In this document: positions 6,603 to 14,129 of the stretch, piece by piece
Layout: each line of letters opens with the position of its first letter
How positions within the stretch are numbered: position 1 is the stretch's first letter
From: Spirochaetes bacterium ADurb.Bin110
GTDB lineage: Bacteria > Spirochaetota > Spirochaetia > Treponematales > Rectinemataceae
Length of the DNA: 14,789 bases
Direction: 5' to 3'
Assembly (NCBI GenBank): GCA_002070755.1
Contig: MWDY01000035.1
Location: forward strand, 1 to 14,789
Notes under the pieces: generated by a model
Told to the model about the DNA's origin: nothing
The model's database searches: none
What the model saw: the letters and a program-made list of their open reading frames with translations, nothing else
Made by a program: the position numbers and the translations under genes

Positions 6603-7355
6603 ATGAATGAAAGATTTAACGGCAAGGTAGCAATTATCACAGGCGCTGCAAGGGGCATTGGAAAAGCGACCTCGAGAATACTTGCTTCCGAAGGTTGTAC
6701 TGTTGTGATAGCGGATATAAATAAGGAAGAAGCAGAAAAAACTAAATCGGAATTTAATACACTAGGTTATAGAGCCGAGAGTTTCCAATGTGATATCTCA
6801 AAAGTTGAAGATGTTGAAAAGTTAATTGCCTCTGTTCATAAGCAGTTTGAGCGTATCGATATCTTAGTTAATAATGCAGGAATACTAATTTCAGCGACCA
6901 TAGAAGAGACAACCAATGATATAATTGATCGCACGATCAATATTAATTTAAAGGGTGTACTTTATGCTATTCGTGCAGTAACGCCAATTATGAAAAAGCA
7001 AAAATATGGCCGAATTGTTAATATAGGCTCGATAACTGGGAAAAATGGAGATAATACTTCCACATTTGTATATGGTGCATCAAAAGGAGCAGTGATTAGT
7101 CTTACTCGCTCTGTAGCAAGACAGCTTGGACCCTATGGCATAACTTGCAATGCCGTAGCGCCCCATGCAATCATGACTGAATTGATGAGTTATTGGTCAG
7201 AAGAAAAAAAGCTAAACATGGCAAAGACTATTCCTGTAAGGAGATTGGGAACTGAAGAAGATGTCGCATCACTAATATGCTATCTAGCTTCAAATGAAGC
7301 AAGCTTTATAAATGGCGAAACAGTCAATATCAATGGTGGATATTATATGGATTGA
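6603..7355 (+). CDS. Short-chain dehydrogenase/reductase (SDR), NAD-type
   Basis: 250 residues, a classical SDR. Seen: TGAARGIG (13-20), Asp38 at the end of the second strand (VVIAD), which favours NAD(H) over NADP(H), NNAG (90-93), Asn115 in NINLKG, Ser143 in NIGSITG and the Tyr157-x3-Lys161 pair in YGASK. It would oxidise or reduce a sugar, polyol or small alcohol/aldehyde; the substrate cannot be read. AAAGGAG at 6585-6591 precedes ATG 6603. It lies 90 bp after DeoC, same strand, and is A+T-richer than the BMC genes. No encapsulation helix is visible, so it is probably cytosolic. Likely roles: first oxidation of a polyol, or interconversion before the kinase. Confidence 0.9.
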   Translation: MNERFNGKVAIITGAARGIGKATSRILASEGCTVVIADINKEEAEKTKSEFNTLGYRAESFQCDISKVEDVEKLIASVHKQFERIDILVNNAGILISATIEETTNDIIDRTININLKGVLYAIRAVTPIMKKQKYGRIVNIGSITGKNGDNTSTFVYGASKGAVISLTRSVARQLGPYGITCNAVAPHAIMTELMSYWSEEKKLNMAKTIPVRRLGTEEDVASLICYLASNEASFINGETVNINGGYYMD

Positions 7356-7652
7356 TCATAGGCCTATCTTTTCGATATCAACTCGAATAGTTCTGTTATT
7401 ATTTCTGATTTCAGAATGTTGTGCTCAAGTCTAAGAAGAACAAGAGTACGAGAGATTCTTTCTTGAAATTTAGTGAATTGATTTAAGAAGTATATTATAA
7501 AGCTAGGCGAGTTTCAGATTTGAGATATCTTATTCCTAAAAAAGTGCTTATTTATTAAATAAAAAATGGCTTTCGAGAATTGATTTGGCAATAAGGAACG
7601 ATTTAAGAATAATAAGTATATATAGAAGTTTCGGAGGCTAGAAGTATTTTCT
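7356..7652 (+). other. A+T-rich intergenic region with a possible kinase promoter
   Basis: No gene is visible in these 297 bp. A weak promoter candidate is TTGGCA (7585-7590), 17-bp spacer, AATAAT (7608-7613). An AAAAAAGTGCTT stretch at 7538-7549 resembles a half of the island's AGTGCACTTTT motif but is not at the conserved spacing. A short palindrome ATAGGCCTAT lies just after the SDR stop. None of these is strong. Confidence 0.3.
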
Positions 7653-9170
7653 ATGAATAAATTATTATCTTCAAATTTATTCGTTGGTGTTGATTTTGGT
7701 ACTCAAAGTGTACGAGTTGGAATTATTGATGAAAAAGGCAAACTTGTCTCAAGTGCTGAGGAAGGATATACAATCTCATTTCCAAGAGTGGGATGGGCGG
7801 AGCAAAATCCGAATGATTGGTACAAAGCATTTATTTCTTCATGGGAAAAAGCAATACAAAAACTACCACTGTTGCAAAGGAAAACTATTAAAGCATTTTG
7901 TATTTGTGCAACATCAAGCACTGTTTTTCCAGTAAATAGTGATGGTGTCCCATTATCAGATGCTTTACTGTGGATGGATAGTCGTGCAGTTGAGCAGGCT
8001 GAAATCATCAATGCAAGCAATCATCCCATTCTGTCTCATTGCGGTGGCGAAGTCTCAGTAGAGTGGCTTATACCGAAAGTACTTTGGTTTAAACAAAAAG
8101 ATAGAGCGCTTTATGAAGAAGCATTTCGCTTTATTGAACAACTTGATTGGATAAATTGGAAACTTTCGGGACGATGGGTGTCTTCAATCTGCAATGCAGC
8201 ATGTAAGGCTAACTATGTGGCTCAAGGAGTTGGATGGGATTCTGAATTCTTTCGCATTATTGGACTAGACGACTATGAAGATAAGATAGTTACCGAGGTA
8301 ATACCAGTTGGAGGTTTGATTGGATATCTAAAAAGAGAATTCTGTGAAATGTATGGGCTAAATCGATCTGTCTCTCTATATCAAGGTGGAATAGACGCAT
8401 ATATTGCGGTCTTGGGACTTGGAGTTGTGCAGGAGGGAATTCTCGGAACAATCCTAGGGACAAGCTTTGTAGAGTTATGCTTATCGAAAAAGCCATTGGA
8501 AATAGAAGGAATATGGGGACCTTATAGAGATGTAATTATTAATGGTTATTATGCTCTTGAGGGAGGACAAATCTCAGCTGGCTCAATCGCTAAATGGTTT
8601 AAGGACATGTTGAGCAATAGAGGGAGCATGAATTTTATGAAGATTTCTTATGAGGCAAAGGAGTCAGGAGTTGGAGCTCATAATCTGATTGCTCTTGACT
8701 TCTTTCAAGGCAATAGGACTCCTTTCAAGAATCCAAGGGCTCGCGGAGCTCTGTGGGGTTTGAATCTGAGTCATAGTAGAGGTGATATATATAGAGCCTT
8801 ACTGGAAAGCGTCGCTTTAGGAACAAGAAACATAATATCAAATTTCAATTCTTTTGGATATAGGTTTGATAAATGGGTAGCCTGCGGAGGTGTAACGAAA
8901 GATAAGCTATGGATGTCAATCATTTCAGATTCATGCGGCATCCCCATTTCTCTTTTGAACTCAAGCTCTTATGCAGGGTTGATGGGATGTGCCATTATTT
9001 CAGCTGTCTCATCGGGCATGTTTAAGAACTACGATATTGCTGCGAGTGCAATGTTGCGCGAAGTAGCTTCTATCGAGCCAGAGAAAAGAAATCACGAACG
9101 TTACGATGAAATATATGGTAAGTACCTTGAGCTCTGTCATATAATGAATACCATGACGCAAGGAAAATAA
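7653..9170 (+). CDS. FGGY-family carbohydrate kinase, ribulokinase/pentulose-kinase-like
   Basis: 505 residues, the full FGGY length. Phosphorylates a sugar or polyol with ATP in the cytosol. Seen: VGVDFGTQSVRVGI (11-24, phosphate-binding), GWAEQNPNDWY (47-57), WMDSRA (107-112), catalytic Asp in YQGGIDAYIA (Asp248), and the C-terminal domain with ALLESVALGTRNII, CGGVTKDKLW (411-420) and SYAGLMGCAI (439-448). The DFGTQSVR opening and the second-domain text resemble ribulokinase-like members, so a ketopentose or related polyol is the best guess. ATG 7653 is the only plausible start; GGAGG at 7633-7637 is 15 bp away, unusually far. The gene is convergent with the ABC importer. Some FGGY kinases act on erythritol or pentitols, which fits a SorC regulator plus RpiB. 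Confidence 0.9.
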   Translation: MNKLLSSNLFVGVDFGTQSVRVGIIDEKGKLVSSAEEGYTISFPRVGWAEQNPNDWYKAFISSWEKAIQKLPLLQRKTIKAFCICATSSTVFPVNSDGVPLSDALLWMDSRAVEQAEIINASNHPILSHCGGEVSVEWLIPKVLWFKQKDRALYEEAFRFIEQLDWINWKLSGRWVSSICNAACKANYVAQGVGWDSEFFRIIGLDDYEDKIVTEVIPVGGLIGYLKREFCEMYGLNRSVSLYQGGIDAYIAVLGLGVVQEGILGTILGTSFVELCLSKKPLEIEGIWGPYRDVIINGYYALEGGQISAGSIAKWFKDMLSNRGSMNFMKISYEAKESGVGAHNLIALDFFQGNRTPFKNPRARGALWGLNLSHSRGDIYRALLESVALGTRNIISNFNSFGYRFDKWVACGGVTKDKLWMSIISDSCGIPISLLNSSSYAGLMGCAIISAVSSGMFKNYDIAASAMLREVASIEPEKRNHERYDEIYGKYLELCHIMNTMTQGK

Positions 9171-9206
9171 TAGCTAGCCATTTAGTTATAATTCTCCAAT
9201 ATGATT

Positions 9207-9225
9207 TTGCTATCATAAATAGCAA
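9207..9225. terminator. Weak hairpin between convergent genes
   Basis: TTGCTAT (9207-9213) and ATAGCAA (9219-9225) form a perfect 7-bp stem with a 5-base loop between the kinase stop and the permease 2 stop. It has only two G-C pairs and no clean T-tract directly after it on either strand, so bidirectional termination is only a possibility. Confidence 0.35.
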
Positions 9226-9228
9226 CTC

Positions 9229-10233
9229 TCATGCTCTTTTTAATGCGCCTCTTTCATTCCCAAGGCTACCTAAGATTACTGCTGCAAGAAGAACTAATCC
9301 CATGATCATGTCTTGAGGTTCAGGCAAGATTCCAATTAGGCTAAGAATATTTCTGATCATTGCTATAATTACTACGCCTAATAATGTTTTAACAACGCTG
9401 CCATCTCCACCTGCAAGACTAGTACCTCCTATCACTACTGCTGCTATAGCATCGAGTTCCCAGCCTTCTGCAACTCTAGGCTCACCTACGCTTAGTCTGC
9501 CTGCCATACATAATCCAGCTAATGATGCAAATAATCCAGAAATAGTATATGCAGCTATTTTATAATGTTCGGCGTCTATTCCAGATAGTTTGGCAGCAAT
9601 TGGATTTTCTCCACATACAAATAGTCTCTTTCCGAATATCGTATCCTTCAATACAACCTCACATATGATAATTAGGAATATAAAAAGAATAGCCACAAAC
9701 GGAATAGGTCCTATCATACCTTGACCCATAAAAATGGCTATTGAATCAAGTCCAAATATTGTCCTGCCTCCTGATATCGTAAAAGCAAGCCCTCTAACCG
9801 CCACCATAGTTCCAAGTGTTGCCGCAAAATCTGCTATCCTCAATTTCGTGATGATAAGTCCATTGATAAAACCAATGAATGCTCCTATTAGAAGAATGAT
9901 AATGAATAAGATAGGTGTAGGGGCTAACAAGGAAAGCTTATCCACATGACCTAAATAAATACCCCAATGCTCAAAAAGTCCCAACAAGACTCCTGATAAA
10001 GCAAAATTTGAAGCCACGGACAGATCGATTCCTCCAGCAATAATCACAAATGTCATACCAATAGAAATAAGGCCCAAAAATGAAAAGGTACGCAATAGAT
10101 TAAGGATATTTTGCATACTTAAAAAACCTGGTGCCAATATTGAAGCAATAATAACTAGAATTATGAGGACTCCATATCTAAGAATATTAGATGCTTGCCT
10201 CGATCCAAATAAGCTTTTATTTAGATTTTTCAT
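9229..10233 (-). CDS. Ribose-type ABC transporter permease 2 (RbsC-like)
   Basis: 334 residues, highly hydrophobic, of the BPD_transp_2 (RbsC/AraH) family. Seen: SIGMTFVIIAGGIDLSV (57-73), the cytosolic FGKRLFVCGENPIAAKLSGI segment, and the ATPase-contact region IGGTSLAGGDGS near residue 265-280. Multiple membrane spans form half of the translocation channel in the inner membrane. ATG 10233 overlaps the ATPase stop by 4 bp (ATGA on the - strand). It is clearly paralogous to permease 1 but diverged, so the channel is probably a heterodimer rather than the RbsC homodimer. Confidence 0.93.
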   Translation of the reverse strand: MKNLNKSLFGSRQASNILRYGVLIILVIIASILAPGFLSMQNILNLLRTFSFLGLISIGMTFVIIAGGIDLSVASNFALSGVLLGLFEHWGIYLGHVDKLSLLAPTPILFIIILLIGAFIGFINGLIITKLRIADFAATLGTMVAVRGLAFTISGGRTIFGLDSIAIFMGQGMIGPIPFVAILFIFLIIICEVVLKDTIFGKRLFVCGENPIAAKLSGIDAEHYKIAAYTISGLFASLAGLCMAGRLSVGEPRVAEGWELDAIAAVVIGGTSLAGGDGSVVKTLLGVVIIAMIRNILSLIGILPEPQDMIMGLVLLAAVILGSLGNERGALKRA

Positions 10234-11738
10234 AGGTTCTTATATCCCATAGAATAACTTATTAGTTTTTCACGAGTAGCCTGTGCTCTCTCAATTATTG
10301 CTGTCATTTTGCCCTCATGCATAACGCCTATCTTATCAGCCATGGTCATAATTTCCGAAATCTCAGAGGAAATCAGTATTACTATTCCATCTACTTGCGC
10401 AATTGATCTAATCAGATTGCGAATTTCTTCTTTAGCTCCAATGTCAACTCCCCGAGTAGGTTCATCAAAGATATATACCTTTAATTTTAATCCAAGCCAT
10501 TTTGCTAGAATAACCTTTTGTTGATTGCCGCCGCTTAGAAATTTAACGTATTGCCTAGGATGAGAAGCAGTAATTTTTAGCTTTCTTATCAATTCAGTCG
10601 AATAATCTATCATTTTTTTATTATCAATCAAGACACCTGATGTCAACTGAGGCAAAGCAGGCAATGCTATATTATCGATAATAGGTTTTTCGAGAAATAA
10701 GCCTTGTGATTTTCGATCTTCAGGTATTAGGCAAAATCCATTTCTAACAGCTTGCCAGGGAGTGTGATTTTCTATTTTTTTTGAATCAAAAAATATATTC
10801 CCAGAATCGATTGGATCTGCTCCAATAATGGCTCTTGCGACTTCTGTTCGTCCTGATCCAACAAGCCCATATATTCCGAATATCTCACCTCTTGAAACTT
10901 CAAAATTAATGTCAGTAAGCACCCCATTGCGACTTAACTTGCTTATGACTAGTGATGGTTGCGGCCCGTGTAGTGGTTCCTTGTTACTTATATATTCTTC
11001 AGATACTTGATGGCCTACAATCATTTTTACAAGTCCTTCGTGAGTCAGGGTAGATGTCAGTTCAGTACCTACAAGCTTCCCATTTCTTAAGACTGTAACC
11101 CTATCTGCTATCTCAAATATTTCTTCCAATCTATGCGAAATATATACAATACCTTTTCCTTCCGATCTAAATAACGAAATAATTTGAAATAACCTTTCCA
11201 ACTCCTGATCTGTCAATACTGCTGAAGGTTCATCAAATATTATAATCTCTGCCTGAAGGGAAATGGCCTTCGCAATGCTTACTAACTGCTGCTTTGAAAT
11301 TGATAATCCATTCATCAAAGCCCGAGGATCAATCTTGGAATCAATCATCTCAAGCCATTTTTCTGCTTGTCTATTCATTTCGCGATAATCGACGAATCCA
11401 AGCTTATTCCGTGGTTGTCGACCAAGAAAAATATTTTCTGCCACGCTGAGATGTTTCAATACTGGAAGTTCTTGATGGAGAACAGCAATTCCGCATTGTT
11501 GAGCATGTTGAGGACTTTTTAGTGTTACTTCCTTTCCGCTAATGCAAATTGTGCCGGAATCTTTTTGATAAGACCCTCCAATTATTTCAATCAATGTAGA
11601 TTTTCCGGCTCCATTTTCTCCTGCTAAGCAGTGCACTTCTCCTCTCATTACATCAAAATCTACATTATCTAAAGCTCTAACACCGGGATAACTCTTGCTG
11701 AGGCCCCTTACTTCAAGCAAAAGAGCTGGATTACTCAT
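10230..11738 (-). CDS. Ribose-type ABC transporter ATPase with two nucleotide-binding domains (RbsA-like)
   Basis: 502 residues, tandem ABC domains that power uptake at the cytosolic face. Domain 1: Walker A GENGAGKST (40-48), signature LSISKQQ (145-151), Walker B IIIFDEP (about 165-171). Domain 2: degenerate Walker A GLVGSGRTE (291-299, lacking the GK-S/T pair), signature LSGGNQQK (401-408), Walker B VYIFDEPTRGVD. The degenerate second site is normal for RbsA/MglA/AraG proteins. Length is typical. ATG 11738 overlaps the permease 1 stop by 4 bp, with AGGAG just upstream. Sugar specificity cannot be read from the ATPase. Confidence 0.95.
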   Translation of the reverse strand: MSNPALLLEVRGLSKSYPGVRALDNVDFDVMRGEVHCLAGENGAGKSTLIEIIGGSYQKDSGTICISGKEVTLKSPQHAQQCGIAVLHQELPVLKHLSVAENIFLGRQPRNKLGFVDYREMNRQAEKWLEMIDSKIDPRALMNGLSISKQQLVSIAKAISLQAEIIIFDEPSAVLTDQELERLFQIISLFRSEGKGIVYISHRLEEIFEIADRVTVLRNGKLVGTELTSTLTHEGLVKMIVGHQVSEEYISNKEPLHGPQPSLVISKLSRNGVLTDINFEVSRGEIFGIYGLVGSGRTEVARAIIGADPIDSGNIFFDSKKIENHTPWQAVRNGFCLIPEDRKSQGLFLEKPIIDNIALPALPQLTSGVLIDNKKMIDYSTELIRKLKITASHPRQYVKFLSGGNQQKVILAKWLGLKLKVYIFDEPTRGVDIGAKEEIRNLIRSIAQVDGIVILISSEISEIMTMADKIGVMHEGKMTAIIERAQATREKLISYSMGYKNL

Positions 11739-12742
11739 TTGCCTCTCCTCCCTGAGATTATTCCTTGAAGAGCTAAAGCTCCAATAATAATAAAACCTTT
11801 TGCCATCTGCTGTGGATAAGCATCAATCTTAAGCAAGTTCATAATGTTGGTTATCAATCCTAGTATTAAGACACCCAGTATTGTGCCAGTTACGCTACCC
11901 TTTCCGCCTGTCATGCTAGCTCCACCAATTACAACAGCAGCAATAGCATCGGTTTGCCATCCATCTGCAATTTTGGGATCACCGCATCCCATTCGACCTG
12001 ACATCATAATTCCTACTAAAGCTGCAAGTAATCCTGAAACAACATATGGGAATATTTGATATTTTGCAGGCTCAATTCCAGATAATCTAGCAACGTTCTT
12101 ATCACCACCTACAGAATAGATTGCTCGACCAAATCTGGAATAGCGGAGCAACACTCCTGCGAGTATACAGATAAATATCCAAATTATGGTTGGCATAGGT
12201 ACCTTTGCTATTGCACCATAAGCTAAACTATTAATTAAATCAGGAACGCCAAATAGAGGCTGTCCATTAGTATAGCAAATTCCAAGCCCGCGAATAAAAA
12301 TCATCATACAAAGTGTTACAATAAAAGAATTTATTCTAAACCTATATGATATCGCACCATTCAAATAGCCAATAAGGCCTCCTATGAACAACACAAAAAA
12401 AACGTCGAATGGAAATGGCAAAATAGAATTTAGTGTTGGAGCTTGGCCATATATGAAAATTTCCTTAGGCATAAAAGTAAAAAAAGCACCGTGCAATATT
12501 GTGGCATAAAGTATTGATGAAAAACCTACTATTGATCCTACAGAGAGATCTATTCCGCCCATGATTATCACAAAGGTCATACCAATCGACAGGATTCCAT
12601 TATATGCTATTTGAGAAAAAAAATTGGCCAAGTTGGCATATGTAAAAAAGAGCGGCGATAGTAGGGAAGATAATATTATTAAACCTAGAAAAATGAAAAA
12701 TAAACCATATTTTGTACCAATACTACTTATGTTAAACTCCAT
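11735..12742 (-). CDS. Ribose-type ABC transporter permease 1 (RbsC-like)
   Basis: 335 residues, BPD_transp_2 family, hydrophobic throughout. Seen: SIGMTFVIIMGGIDLSVGS (about 52-70), FGRAIYSVGGDKNVARLSGI (about 203-222) and IGGASMTGGKGSVTGTILG (about 271-289), the segment facing the ATPase. I start at the second in-frame Met (12742) because GAGGA lies about 5 bp before it, whereas the first ATG (12754) has no ribosome binding site. It has a longer periplasmic-side insertion (around residues 85-115) than permease 2. The gene follows the binding-protein gene after a 141-bp spacer that contains a strong hairpin. Confidence 0.92.
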   Translation of the reverse strand: MEFNISSIGTKYGLFFIFLGLIILSSLLSPLFFTYANLANFFSQIAYNGILSIGMTFVIIMGGIDLSVGSIVGFSSILYATILHGAFFTFMPKEIFIYGQAPTLNSILPFPFDVFFVLFIGGLIGYLNGAISYRFRINSFIVTLCMMIFIRGLGICYTNGQPLFGVPDLINSLAYGAIAKVPMPTIIWIFICILAGVLLRYSRFGRAIYSVGGDKNVARLSGIEPAKYQIFPYVVSGLLAALVGIMMSGRMGCGDPKIADGWQTDAIAAVVIGGASMTGGKGSVTGTILGVLILGLITNIMNLLKIDAYPQQMAKGFIIIGALALQGIISGRRGK

Positions 12743-12820
12743 ACAGTTCCTCATGAAAACACAATTTAATTAATAGGCAATATTCTTACATTATTAAAAT
12801 GCGATAATTCAAAATTATGA

Positions 12821-12870
12821 GACAAGGCTATGTGACCAGCTTAAAAAGCTATCTCACATAGCCTGTTGTC
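12821..12870 (-). terminator. Long hairpin between binding-protein gene and permease 1 (attenuator or mRNA-stabilising)
   Basis: GACAAGGCTATGTGA (12821-12835) pairs with TCACATAGCC plus TTGTC (12854-12870), interrupted only by a two-base bulge. Inside the loop, AGCTT and AAGCT (12838-12850) add another 5-bp stem. It starts 13 bases after the binding-protein stop on the - strand and is followed by an interrupted T-rich stretch (TCATAATTTT). This is a typical place for partial termination or 3'-end protection, which keeps binding-protein mRNA above permease/ATPase mRNA. Confidence 0.7.
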
Positions 12871-12883
12871 AACGAATTGATAA

Positions 12884-13828
12884 TTAGAAAACAGAATCCT
12901 TATTATAGTAATTTTTTACATTATCAGCAGTAACAAGAATAGTACCGGTTATTACCTGCTTTTCTTTTGGTTCTATTCCTTTTGTCAAATAATCCATAAG
13001 AATATTCACCGCTTTTTGTGTGATTTCCCAAGAATTGTTTATTACAGTAGATTTATATTGTCCTCCCTTCATGATTTCTTCATATGCTTCTTTCTGCCCA
13101 TCTATACCGCAAATCATCACTTTATCCATCTTTGCATTTTTGAGCGCTGCTAGTGCACCCAAGGCCATAGCATCATTTGCACAGTAAACCAAATCGATTT
13201 TATTCCCAAATGCTGCAATTGCCTCCTCCATTTTCTGCATACCAAGCATTTGATTATATGAAGCTTTAAAAGTGCCTAAAATCTTATACTTTCCTTTGTT
13301 TTCAGGCTTATCAAGAATAGAAAGCATGCCATTCCCGCGGCCTATTGATGCCGAGTCCCCCGGATCGCCGATAATCATTACAATATTTCCACCATTGGGA
13401 AGCAATTTTTTGGTGATATACTCTCCCTGCAACTCCCCAGCTTTCCATTGATCAATTCCTACATAAGCCAGATAATCACCATAGAGATATCTATCAATTG
13501 CTACTACGGGGATCCCCATTGCTTTTGCTTTCTTTATTACAGGCATAGTTCCATATTCCGTGGTAGAATTAACTATAAGTCCTTTTACGCCCATAACTAG
13601 TAAGCTTTCGATATCAGATATTTGCTTAGAAACATCCTCTTCAGCATTCAATACGACTATTTCAGCGCCTCGCGCAGCTGCAGTATCCTTAGCCGCTTTT
13701 TCCATTGCAAGATAATAAGGATTGTTCATGGAAACGTGAGAAAACCCAAGCAATATCTTGCCTTGAGCACTAACAAGAACAATAGAAACTAAAGCAATAA
13801 TAACTGCAATTATGATTCTTTTTTTCAT
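12884..13828 (-). CDS. Periplasmic sugar-binding protein of the ABC importer (RbsB-like)
   Basis: 314 residues, Peripla_BP_4/RbsB family. The N-terminus MKKRIIIAVIIALVSIVLVS followed by AQG is a signal peptide, cleaved near residue 22; no lipobox Cys is seen, so it appears soluble. Ligand-site text resembles RbsB: NNPYY (35-39), AIDRY with Asp112-Arg113, the pair that grips the sugar ring in RbsB, CANDAMALGA and CGIDGQKEA. A small sugar or polyol ligand is likely, but deoxyribose, ribose and others cannot be separated. ATG 13828 has GGAGGT at 13837-13842. It is the first gene of the importer operon and is separated from the permease by a strong hairpin. Confidence 0.94.
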   Translation of the reverse strand: MKKRIIIAVIIALVSIVLVSAQGKILLGFSHVSMNNPYYLAMEKAAKDTAAARGAEIVVLNAEEDVSKQISDIESLLVMGVKGLIVNSTTEYGTMPVIKKAKAMGIPVVAIDRYLYGDYLAYVGIDQWKAGELQGEYITKKLLPNGGNIVMIIGDPGDSASIGRGNGMLSILDKPENKGKYKILGTFKASYNQMLGMQKMEEAIAAFGNKIDLVYCANDAMALGALAALKNAKMDKVMICGIDGQKEAYEEIMKGGQYKSTVINNSWEITQKAVNILMDYLTKGIEPKEKQVITGTILVTADNVKNYYNKDSVF

Positions 13829-13834
13829 AAAATC

Positions 13835-13882
13835 TTACCTCCATTTATGATTGATATAATAATATCTAAATTTCCAAAACAT
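13835..13882 (-). other. Possible 15-codon leader ORF before the binding-protein gene
   Basis: On the - strand an ATG at 13882 opens MFWKFRYYYINHKWR and stops at 13835-13837, inside the ribosome binding site of the binding-protein gene, so translation could be coupled. AAGGAGG at 13897-13903 is a very good Shine-Dalgarno sequence that no other gene explains, but it lies about 15 bases before the ATG. Short ORFs arise by chance, so this is speculative. Confidence 0.25.
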
Positions 13883-13958
13883 TAACGCCTATCGTTTCCT
13901 CCTTAAGACGCAAATAGAGCATCGTCCGGCGCTATTTAGCTCTAATTGCCAAACTACA

Positions 13959-13979
13959 CATGCATTGCAAATATGCATG
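13959..13979 (-). promoter_or_regulatory. Inverted repeat downstream of the importer promoter (candidate operator)
   Basis: CATGCAT (13959-13965) and ATGCATG (13973-13979) are perfect 7-base arms separated by 7 bases. They lie some 30-40 bp downstream of the -10 box on the - strand, in the untranslated leader. The arms contain ATGCAT, loosely like the GCATATGC palindrome before the regulator gene. A binding site for the same regulator is possible but unproven. A further short arm pair (13912-13917 and 13932-13937) also lies in this leader. Confidence 0.4.
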
Positions 13980-14011
13980 AATCTTTGCCCATTCTATAAG
14001 CAATTGTCTAA

Positions 14012-14040
14012 ATTGTAAGTTATTCGTCTTGAATTGTCAA
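14012..14040 (-). promoter_or_regulatory. Sigma70-type promoter of the ABC importer operon
   Basis: On the - strand TTGACA (14040-14035), a 17-bp spacer and TACAAT (14017-14012) make a near-consensus promoter. An AGCGCACTTTT motif (14081-14071 on the - strand) ends exactly 30 bp before the -35 box, as in the regulator promoter. The leader from the expected start site to the ATG is long, about 175-180 bases. Confidence 0.7.
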
Positions 14041-14065
14041 GATGAAAATAGCTTTTGTCATCTAG

Positions 14066-14129
14066 GAATCAAAAGTGCGCTTTTTTTAAGGATTTAAAGC
14101 TTAAAAGTGAACTACTCTGAAGCTGTTTC
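14066..14129 (-). repeat. Right inverted repeat of the island (IS-end-like)
   Basis: Reverse complement of the 1-65 repeat, with a few mismatches and a one-base gap around the run of A's. It contains two copies of the motif on the - strand, AGCGCACTTTT (14071-14081) and AGTTCACTTTT (14103-14113), 32 bp apart. The inner part (14101-14129) doubles as the left end of the IS remnant. Confidence 0.85.

Noticed and set aside
7538..7549. A fourth copy of the AGTGCACTTTT motif before the kinase gene
   Set aside because: Only the half AAAAAAGTGCTT matches and the distance to the nearest promoter-like sequence does not keep the 30-bp rule.
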